A DNA stretch of 5,073 nt from a bacterium. Its GTDB lineage: Bacteria; Desulfobacterota; Anaeroferrophillalia; Anaeroferrophillales; Anaeroferrophillaceae. The position numbers and the translations under genes are program-made. The notes beneath the pieces are model-generated. The model was not told the DNA's origin. It was given only the letters and a program-made list of their open reading frames with translations, and did not search any database. The DNA is taken from NCBI GenBank assembly GCA_029940125.1, contig JAOZRP010000194.1:1-5073 (forward strand), read 5' to 3'. This document shows positions 1-5,073 of this stretch, one piece after another (position 1 is the first letter of the stretch; each line of letters begins with the position of its first letter).

Positions 1-21
1 AGCTGATTTCTCAATCCTGCC

Positions 22-26
22 AGGAG
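22..26 (+). promoter_or_regulatory. Ribosome binding site of hfq
   Basis: AGGAG lies five bases upstream of the ATG at 32, a standard Shine-Dalgarno arrangement. It fixes the hfq start. The promoter, if there is one directly upstream, lies outside the window, since only 31 bases precede the gene. Confidence 0.8.
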
Positions 27-31
27 TAAAC

Positions 32-295
32 ATGGGCAAGCAGACAGTCAACGTCCAGGATCAGTTCCTCAACCGGATTCGTCGGGAAAGGATACGGGTA
101 AGCATCAGCCTGGTCAACGGCGCACGCGGGGAAGGGGTGGTCACCAGCTTTGACAATTTCTGCCTCATCCTCAACGACGGCTACACCAGCCACATGATTT
201 ACAAACATGGGGTGGCGATGATTACGCCCCAGGAAGAGGGAACCGGTGGGCTGAAAAATTTTGGGGTGGAAACGGGCCTTGAAACCTCATCGTGA
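32..295 (+). CDS. hfq: RNA chaperone Hfq (87 aa), distal face atypical
   Basis: Hfq forms a cytoplasmic Sm-like hexameric ring that pairs small RNAs with mRNAs. The protein shows the Sm1 region with QDQFLN (residues 9-14), the arginine rim patch RRER (17-20), SFDNF (39-43), and the Sm2 signature YKHG at 57-60, where most Hfq proteins have YKHA. Proximal-face residues equivalent to E. coli Q8, D9, F42, Y55, K56 and H57 are present as Q9, D10, F43, Y57, K58 and H59. Distal-face positions differ: the E. coli Y25 equivalent is S26, and I30-K31-L32 becomes A31-R32-G33. One extra residue sits in the loop before Sm2. The tail after about residue 66 is short (about 20 residues) and polar. The ATG at 32 has a good ribosome binding site. 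The gene ends one base before the likely xerD start, so the two are probably co-transcribed and translationally coupled. Family assignment is secure; the altered RNA preference is inferred. Confidence 0.97.
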   Translation: MGKQTVNVQDQFLNRIRRERIRVSISLVNGARGEGVVTSFDNFCLILNDGYTSHMIYKHGVAMITPQEEGTGGLKNFGVETGLETSS

Positions 296-296
296 C

Positions 297-1205
297 GTGT
301 CGCTGGAGCTGGATGAGGTCAGGCAGGCATTTTTGGACTACCTGGCCATGGAGCGGGGCTTGTCGCCGCGAACCGTCGAGGCCTACCGGGGAGACTTGGA
401 GCATTTCAGCGCCTATGTTGCCGCGCTGGGAATAGATTCCCTGGACGGTTTGACCGTCACCCACCTGGGGCACTACCAGTTGCTGCTGCATAAATCCTAT
501 GCCGCTGTCAGCATTCAGCGCAAGCTTTCGGCCTTGAAAATGTTCTTTCGCTTTTTGCGCGGCCGGCGGCTCATTGCCGGCGACCCGCTGGCCAACCTGG
601 AAACGCCGCGCTCGGCCCGGACCCTGCCGCCGGTGATTTCGGTGGAGGAGGTCCGGAAGCTGCTGGCGGCGCCTGATCCCGGTACCGTTCTCGGCCGCCG
701 CGACCGGGTGATGCTGCAGGTTCTCTACGCCACCGGCATGCGGGTTTCAGAACTGGTGTCCCTGCGGGTGGTGCAGCTCAACTTCAATCTGGGCGTGGTC
801 AGCGTCCTCGGCAAGGGCAACAAGGAGCGGCTGATTCCCCTGCCCCTGGGCGTTTTGGGAGAAATAATCAATTACCTGGATGAAGTCCGGCCGCAGCTGC
901 TGAAAGGACGCCACAGCGACTACCTTTTCCTCAACCGTTCCGGGAAGCCCCTGAGCCGGGAGGGCTTCTGGAAGAATATCAGCCGCTATGCCCGGCGGGC
1001 CGGCATCCGCTGCCGGGTGTATCCCCACCTGCTGCGCCACGCCTTTGCCAGCCACATGCTGGCCGGCGGGGCCGATCTGCGGGTAGTGCAGAAGCTGCTG
1101 GGCCATGCCGATCTGGCTACCACGCAGATTTATACCCATGTGGACAGCAAGCGCCTGTGGCAGATCTACCGGCAGTTTCACCCGCGGGAGCGCCAAAAGC
1201 GCTGA
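297..1205 (+). CDS. xerD: Site-specific tyrosine recombinase XerD (302 aa)
   Basis: XerD, with XerC and FtsK, resolves chromosome dimers at the dif site. The N-terminal SAM-like core-binding domain covers about residues 1-110 (FLDYLAMERGLSPRTVEAYR near its start), followed by the catalytic domain. All six catalytic residues are visible: R149 (in GMRVSEL), K173 (GKGNKER), H244 and R247 (PHLLRHAF), H270 (LLGHADL) and nucleophile Y279 (TQIYTHV). Counted from the GTG at 297, these match E. coli XerD numbering to within one residue, and the length is close to the usual 298. That is why I prefer this start over in-frame TTG codons at 261 and 279, which would overlap hfq. None of the three has a strong ribosome binding site, but the GTG lies one base after the hfq stop, which suggests translational coupling. 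TTQIYTHV and the ending QFHPRE favour XerD over XerC. Integron or phage integrases are less likely because there are no inserts and no mobile context. Confidence 0.94.
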   Translation: MSLELDEVRQAFLDYLAMERGLSPRTVEAYRGDLEHFSAYVAALGIDSLDGLTVTHLGHYQLLLHKSYAAVSIQRKLSALKMFFRFLRGRRLIAGDPLANLETPRSARTLPPVISVEEVRKLLAAPDPGTVLGRRDRVMLQVLYATGMRVSELVSLRVVQLNFNLGVVSVLGKGNKERLIPLPLGVLGEIINYLDEVRPQLLKGRHSDYLFLNRSGKPLSREGFWKNISRYARRAGIRCRVYPHLLRHAFASHMLAGGADLRVVQKLLGHADLATTQIYTHVDSKRLWQIYRQFHPRERQKR

Positions 1206-1220
1206 AAAACAGCCCCGGTT
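1206..1220 (+). repeat. Short intergenic repeat, copy 1
   Basis: The first 15 bases after the xerD stop, aaaacagccccggtt, match 4384-4398 at 14 of 15 positions. A second block, AAGC-n4-CCGGACA (1233-1247), also recurs in the other spacer as AAGC-n3-CCGGACA (4421-4434). In this copy CCGGTT (1215-1220) is also an inverted repeat with AACCGG (1239-1244) across an 18-base loop, with no following T-run. Function unknown; chance similarity is not excluded. Confidence 0.35.
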
Positions 1221-1273
1221 GCTGGTATGCAAAAGCCTAACCGGACAGTAATGTTGGGACATCGTTATTTATT

Positions 1274-3928
1274 ATGGACATCATTACCACCCATTTAAAT
1301 GCCGACTTTGATGCCCTGGCCTCCATGCTGGCCGCCCGCTACCTTTATCCCGGCGCCCTGATGGTTTTCCCCGGCAGCCAGGAAAAGAGCATCCGCAACT
1401 TTTTCCTCCATTCCTATTCCTATGCCTATCCATTTAAAAAACTGAAGGAAATTGACCTGGAGCAGGTGAGCCGGCTGATCATCGTCGACACCCGTCAGAA
1501 GGAGCGCATCGGTCCTTTTGCCGACCTGGTGGATCGTCCTGACGTCAAGGTGGCCCTCTACGACCACCACCCGGACAGCCCCGGGGACATCATCGCTTCG
1601 CTGCATGAGGTGGTTGAACCGGTGGGGGCCACGGTTACCATCATGGTGGAGCAGCTGCGCCGCCAAAAGATCGAAATCCTACCGGATGAAGCGACGGTGA
1701 TGATGATCGGCATTTATGAAGATACCGGCTCTCTGACCTACGACACCACCACCGTGCGGGACTACCAGGCGGCCGCCTACCTGTTGCAGCAGGGTGCCAA
1801 CCTGCAGATGGTTGCCGATGTGATCAACACCAGCCTGGACCGTGACCAGGTTTCTTTGCTGAACGATCTTTTGCTGTCGTCCCGGGAGGTCATCATTCAC
1901 GGGCAGCGGATTGTCATTGCCGAGGCCAGCCGGGATTTATTTGTTCCGGAAGTGGCTCTGATCGTTCATCGCTTCCGTGACATGGAAAAAATCCCGGTGC
2001 TGTTTGCCCTGGTGAGGATGGAGCACAAGGTCTATTTGATTGCCCGCAGCCGCAACCGGCACGTGGACGTGGGACACATTCTGGATCATTTCGGCGGCGG
2101 CGGCCACCAGTCGGCGGCGTCGGCGGTCTCCCGGGAATTGACCCTGGTCCAGTGCCGGGAAAAATTGATGGATGTTCTGGAAAGGGAAGTGGAGCCGTCC
2201 CTGCTGGCCGCCGACCTGATGACCTCGCCGGTGCTGACCGTCCCGGAAGACGCTACCCTGGCGGATGCTGCCACTATGCTGACCAAATACAATATCAACG
2301 TGTTGCCGGTGGTGAAGGGGGAAAGCCAGACCCTGTGCGGCATCATCACCCGCCAGGTGGTGGAAAAGGGCGTCTACCACGGTCTCCAGCAGGTCCAGGT
2401 AAGCGACTACATGACCACGGACTACCAGCCGGTGCACCGGGACGCCGACCTGCCGCGGATCCAGGAAATGATTGTCGAGCGCAATCAGCGCTTTCTGCCG
2501 GTGGTGGATGAACATAACCAGGTCATCGGGGCCATCACCCGCAAGGACCTGTTGAGCGTCCTTCATTCCCAGGCGGTCAAGGACGCGGATGCCCAGCAGG
2601 GGACTCATCTCAGCCGGAAAATGAGCGTCAAGAATGTTGCCTCGCTGCTGCGGGAGCAGTTCGACGACCGGATGATGGGCATCCTCCACGATATCGGCGA
2701 CCTGGCCGACGAACTTGGCACAGCGGTTTTCCTGGTCGGTGGCGTCGTCCGCGACCTGCTTCGCCGGGAGAAGAACCTCGACATCGACATCGTCGTCGAG
2801 GGGGACGGCATTGCCCTGGCCCGGGCCTTTGCCGAGCGCCATGGCTGCCGCTGCCACATTCACGCCACTTTCCAGACCGCGGTGATTATCTTTCCGGATA
2901 ATTTCAAGATCGACGTGGCCAGCGCCCGGATGGAATATTACGACACCCCGGCCAGCCTGCCGAAAGTATCAGGAAGTTCTTTAAAGGTTGATCTCTATCG
3001 CCGTGATTTCACTATTAACACCCTGGTCATCTGTTTGAACCGGAAGCGCTTCGGCGAGATGCGGGACTACTTCGGCGCCTTTCGGGACTTGAAGGAAAAA
3101 AGCATCCGGGTTCTGCACAATTTGAGCTTTGTCGAGGACCCGACCAGGATTTTCCGGGCCGTCCGCTTTGAGCAGAAGTTCGGCTTCAGCATCGGCCGCC
3201 AGACCGAACACCTGATTCACAACGCCGTCAAGATGGGTTTTATCGACCGGCTGTCGGGAGTGAGGGTTATCAACGAACTGAAGATGATTTGCGCCGAAAC
3301 CAACCCCCTGCCCATTTTCCGCCGCCTGCATTATTTCGGCGTCCTGGAGCAGCTCTTTCCCGGCATCAAGATGGATGACTGCCTGGAGCAACTGTTTCCG
3401 GCCGTCCGCGACGTGATTTCCTGGTATGAATACCTGTTCCTGGAAGAGAAGGTGGAAAAGTGGCAGGTTTACCTGCTGGCCATCCTCAATGACGTCGAAC
3501 ACGAACTGGCGGCTTCCCTGGTCAAGCGCTTCGACCTGGAGCAGAGCGTTTCCTATACCTTTCTTGACGCCCGCCGGCAGGGGATCAAGGCGGCCCGGGA
3601 ACTGACCAGGGAATACCGGCGTCAGCGGCAGCTGAAAAATTCGACCCTGGTAACCTTCCTGGACCCCCTGCCGCTGGAAGTCAATCTCTACATTCTTGCC
3701 GGCCACAGCCAGCGGGAAATCAAAAGGGCGATTTCCAACTACATCACCACCCTGCAGTTCATCCGGCCCGAGCTTTCCGGCGACGACCTGATTGCCATGG
3801 GGCTCAAGCCCGGTCCCCGGTTCAAAACCATCCTCAACCGCTTGAAGGACGCCCGGCTGGACGGGGAGGTGAAGGAGAAGGATGACGAAATCAGGCTGGT
3901 AAAAACGTGGATGGAGGAAAATTCATGA
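1274..3928 (+). CDS. DHH phosphoesterase - CBS pair - tRNA nucleotidyltransferase fusion (884 aa), probable A-adding enzyme
   Basis: This is a three-module cytoplasmic protein. Residues 1-about 300 are a DHH/DHHA1 phosphoesterase with apparently complete metal-site motifs: H7-N9-D11-D13 (HLNADFD), D72, DHH at 97-99, D150 in EDTG, and GGGGH at 274-278. Residues about 312-370 and 377-431 are two CBS domains, a pair that usually binds adenine nucleotides. From about 480 comes a class II tRNA nucleotidyltransferase/poly(A) polymerase head: GGVVRD (489-494), catalytic D503 and D505 (LDIDIVVEG), RRDFTIN (576-582) and EDPTR (621-625), followed by a roughly 240-residue helical, probably tRNA-binding, body. 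The segment between the DxD and RRDF motifs is full length, unlike the deletion described in CC-adding enzymes. With the known A-adding role of the similarly built Aquifex protein, this favours terminal A addition to tRNA. A full CCA-adding or poly(A) role cannot be excluded. The ATG at 1274 is firm because motif I begins at residue 7, yet no good ribosome binding site precedes it. The stop overlaps the Nudix start. Confidence 0.93.
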   Translation: MDIITTHLNADFDALASMLAARYLYPGALMVFPGSQEKSIRNFFLHSYSYAYPFKKLKEIDLEQVSRLIIVDTRQKERIGPFADLVDRPDVKVALYDHHPDSPGDIIASLHEVVEPVGATVTIMVEQLRRQKIEILPDEATVMMIGIYEDTGSLTYDTTTVRDYQAAAYLLQQGANLQMVADVINTSLDRDQVSLLNDLLLSSREVIIHGQRIVIAEASRDLFVPEVALIVHRFRDMEKIPVLFALVRMEHKVYLIARSRNRHVDVGHILDHFGGGGHQSAASAVSRELTLVQCREKLMDVLEREVEPSLLAADLMTSPVLTVPEDATLADAATMLTKYNINVLPVVKGESQTLCGIITRQVVEKGVYHGLQQVQVSDYMTTDYQPVHRDADLPRIQEMIVERNQRFLPVVDEHNQVIGAITRKDLLSVLHSQAVKDADAQQGTHLSRKMSVKNVASLLREQFDDRMMGILHDIGDLADELGTAVFLVGGVVRDLLRREKNLDIDIVVEGDGIALARAFAERHGCRCHIHATFQTAVIIFPDNFKIDVASARMEYYDTPASLPKVSGSSLKVDLYRRDFTINTLVICLNRKRFGEMRDYFGAFRDLKEKSIRVLHNLSFVEDPTRIFRAVRFEQKFGFSIGRQTEHLIHNAVKMGFIDRLSGVRVINELKMICAETNPLPIFRRLHYFGVLEQLFPGIKMDDCLEQLFPAVRDVISWYEYLFLEEKVEKWQVYLLAILNDVEHELAASLVKRFDLEQSVSYTFLDARRQGIKAARELTREYRRQRQLKNSTLVTFLDPLPLEVNLYILAGHSQREIKRAISNYITTLQFIRPELSGDDLIAMGLKPGPRFKTILNRLKDARLDGEVKEKDDEIRLVKTWMEENS
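3913..3917 (+). promoter_or_regulatory. Ribosome binding site of the Nudix gene
   Basis: GGAGG lies seven bases before the ATG at 3925, inside the last codons of the preceding gene. It selects 3925 over the in-frame GTG at 3907, which lies upstream of it and has no comparable signal. Confidence 0.75.
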
Positions 3929-4374
3929 GCTCGGGAACCCTGAAATGCCCTGAATGCGGCCACCTGCTGCCGGTGTATAAAAACCCGGTGCCCACCGTCG
4001 ACATCATCATCCGCTACCAGGGCGGCATCGTCCTGATCAAGCGGCGCAATCCCCCCCACGGCTGGGCGATTCCCGGGGGCTTTGTCGACTACGGGGAATC
4101 CCTGGAAACCGCCGCCGTCCGCGAAGCCCTTGAGGAAACCTCGCTCACCGTCACCCTGCGGGGCCAGTTCCATACTTATTCCGAGCCGGACCGCGACCCC
4201 CGGCAGCATACCATCAGCACCGTTTTCATCGCCGACGGCCGGGGAGAGCTGCAGGCCGGAGACGACGCCGCCGAAGCCGGGGTTTTCACCCGGGACAACC
4301 TGCCGGCTTCTATTGCCTTTGATCATGGAAATATTCTGGCTGATTATTTCAATAGCCGCTGGTCAACGACGTAG
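3925..4374 (+). CDS. Nudix hydrolase, ADP-ribose pyrophosphatase-like (149 aa)
   Basis: Nudix enzymes hydrolyse a nucleoside diphosphate linked to another moiety, using divalent metal. The Nudix box spans residues 52-74 (G52 to L74), with E58, R66-E67 and E70-E71 in the expected G-x5-E-x7-RE-x2-EE spacing. The usual glycine near the end of the box is serine (S73). Before it are an N-terminal CPECG knuckle (8-12) with only one cysteine pair, then NPVPTVDIII (20-29) and NPPHGWAIPGG (42-52). These segments resemble ADP-ribose pyrophosphatases of the short stand-alone type, so ADP-ribose to AMP plus ribose-5-phosphate is the likeliest reaction. Substrate cannot be fixed from sequence. The start overlaps the previous stop (ATGA at 3925-3928), which points to co-transcription and coupled translation with the nucleotidyltransferase fusion gene. 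No signal peptide or membrane segment is seen. Confidence 0.92.
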   Translation: MSSGTLKCPECGHLLPVYKNPVPTVDIIIRYQGGIVLIKRRNPPHGWAIPGGFVDYGESLETAAVREALEETSLTVTLRGQFHTYSEPDRDPRQHTISTVFIADGRGELQAGDDAAEAGVFTRDNLPASIAFDHGNILADYFNSRWSTT

Positions 4375-4383
4375 GTTGTCCGG

Positions 4384-4398
4384 AAAACAGCACCGGTT
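4384..4398 (+). repeat. Short intergenic repeat, copy 2
   Basis: aaaacagcaccggtt, nine bases after the Nudix stop, differs at one position from 1206-1220. It is followed by AAGC-n3-CCGGACA (4421-4434), which also has a counterpart in the other spacer. TGTCCGG (4377-4383) and CCGGACA (4428-4434) form a 7-base inverted repeat flanking the block. The rest of the 162-base spacer (4375-4536) shows no clear terminator or RNA gene. Confidence 0.35.
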
Positions 4399-4525
4399 AC
4401 CGACTTTAAAACAGCGCAAGAAGCATGCCGGACACCACTGAATCAGGATATTTCCGTACAATTTTTGGGTTTGGGCTTTTCATCAAGGATGCATGACCAA
4501 TACGGGCTGATGCCAAACGCCTGTC

Positions 4526-4530
4526 GAGGA
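4526..4530 (+). promoter_or_regulatory. Ribosome binding site of the terminal gene
   Basis: GAGGA lies six bases before the ATG at 4537 and is the best Shine-Dalgarno signal among the candidate starts. In-frame ATGs at 4489 and 4510 exist but lack a well-spaced site. Confidence 0.6.
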
Positions 4531-4536
4531 AACAGT

Positions 4537-5073
4537 ATGCCGCTGGCTTTTCAAACGACAAATCAAGGCAGCATTGTTTTCGGCTTTTTCAATATTGAAT
4601 CAGATATGCTGCTCCTCCAGCAGTACTTTTTCTTTGCCGATGCTTTCTGCCGCTATATTTCCGTCTGCGCCGAACATGAAACATGGAGCCCGGTTGAAAC
4701 CTTCACCGTCGATGAAATCGTCAGGCCGGCTGACGTGGGGGATTTGATGGGGGCGATTCACGGCAGCTGCTATACCGGGTTCATCGGCGACACCTACCGC
4801 AAATTTCCCTTTCCGGACAATCCGGCCGATTTTAAACAGAACCCGCTCGGCTTCAGGACTCAGGATGTTTTTAGGGAGATGATTGCTCCTTACGCTGAAA
4901 CCTTGGAGATTCCGTTCGCACGCCTGCCAAACCGGTGCGTTCGCATCGGGGACTACGCTTTTGACCGGCACAACTTCCACGAGCTGCTGCGCTATGTCGA
5001 GCGGGGCGGCTTCCCCCACTGGCGGAACGAGATCAGGCCGGATTACGTTAACCGCATGAAAAAACAGATCAGC
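4537..5073 (+). CDS. Uncharacterised protein, 3' end beyond window (179 codons seen)
   Basis: The reading frame stays open from the ATG at 4537 to the last base, so the C-terminus is missing. It begins MPLAFQTTNQGSIVFGFFNI and is rich in aromatic residues early on (QQYFFFADAFCRYI at about 28-41). Further on are the segments LMGAIHG (about 70-76), TGFIGDTYRKFPFPD (about 80-94), RIGDYAFDRHNFHELLRY (about 136-153) and RGGFPHW. There is no signal peptide, transmembrane helix, P-loop or other motif I can name. The strong start signal and GC-rich third positions support a real gene. From memory it resembles conserved hypothetical proteins of deltaproteobacteria, but I cannot assign a family or function. 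It is separated from the Nudix gene by 162 bases, so it may be its own transcription unit. The long minus-strand frame over 4600-5019 is its shadow. Confidence 0.8.
   Translation, partial: MPLAFQTTNQGSIVFGFFNIESDMLLLQQYFFFADAFCRYISVCAEHETWSPVETFTVDEIVRPADVGDLMGAIHGSCYTGFIGDTYRKFPFPDNPADFKQNPLGFRTQDVFREMIAPYAETLEIPFARLPNRCVRIGDYAFDRHNFHELLRYVERGGFPHWRNEIRPDYVNRMKKQIS

Noticed and set aside
1189..1203. AGCGC-CAAAA-GCGCT hairpin over the xerD stop codon
   Set aside because: The stem is only five base pairs and is followed by A-rich, not T-rich, sequence, so it does not qualify as an intrinsic terminator.
297..1205. Tyrosine recombinase as integrase of a mobile element
   Set aside because: XerD catalytic-residue numbering, length and C-terminus fit the housekeeping recombinase, and no tRNA, att repeats or cargo genes flank it.
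1215..1244. CCGGTT/AACCGG inverted repeat as terminator or operator
   Set aside because: The six-base arms with an 18-base loop and no T-run are too weak to call; noted only under the repeat entry.
2093..2130. GGC-rich repeat-like tract
   Set aside because: It encodes the conserved GGGGHQSAASA motif of the DHHA1 domain, so protein sequence explains it.
1937..2863. Long minus-strand frame (308 codons), plus other antisense frames over hfq, xerD, the fusion gene and the terminal gene
   Set aside because: They lie opposite strongly supported genes, are biased in composition (His, Gln and Val rich) and show no recognisable domains; they are shadows of GC-rich coding sequence.
4082..4441. Plus-strand frame of 119 codons overlapping the Nudix gene and extending into the spacer
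   Set aside because: It is Pro/Ser/Arg-rich low-complexity sequence in another frame of the Nudix gene, with no ribosome binding site of its own.
4457..4462. TACAAT as a -10 promoter element for the terminal gene
   Set aside because: It resembles a -10 box, but no acceptable -35 hexamer sits 16-18 bases upstream, so it could be chance in an A/T-rich patch.

Overview
The window looks like a GC-rich chromosomal segment of a Gram-negative bacterium. I lean to a deltaproteobacterial (Desulfobacterota/Desulfuromonadales-like) lineage. The reasons are the Hfq sequence style, the XerD-type recombinase, and above all an 884-residue protein fusing a DHH phosphoesterase, two CBS domains and a tRNA nucleotidyltransferase, an architecture I associate with that group and with Aquificales. 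This placement comes from recalled family knowledge, not a search.

Layout: all five genes are on the + strand. hfq (32-295) is followed one base later by xerD (297-1205, GTG start). After a 68-base spacer comes the DHH-CBS-nucleotidyltransferase gene (1274-3928). Its stop codon overlaps the start of a Nudix hydrolase gene (3925-4374) in an ATGA junction. A 162-base spacer (4375-4536) then precedes an uncharacterised gene (4537 to the window end, incomplete). The two spacers share a short near-identical sequence block.

Function: three products act on RNA or nucleotides. They are an RNA chaperone, a tRNA 3'-end (probably A-adding) nucleotidyltransferase carrying an apparently complete DHH phosphoesterase module and an adenine-nucleotide-sensing CBS pair, and an ADP-ribose-pyrophosphatase-like Nudix enzyme. 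XerD is the chromosome-dimer resolvase. The close spacing of hfq-xerD and the overlap of the fusion gene with the Nudix gene suggest co-transcription within each pair. I see no intrinsic terminator, tRNA, rRNA, CRISPR array or mobile element.

The window is mostly housekeeping and I find no wholly new system. The points most worth following are an Hfq whose proximal and rim RNA-binding residues are kept while the distal (poly(A)-binding) face is altered, the fusion enzyme and its unresolved specificity, the shared intergenic repeat, and the unknown terminal protein.
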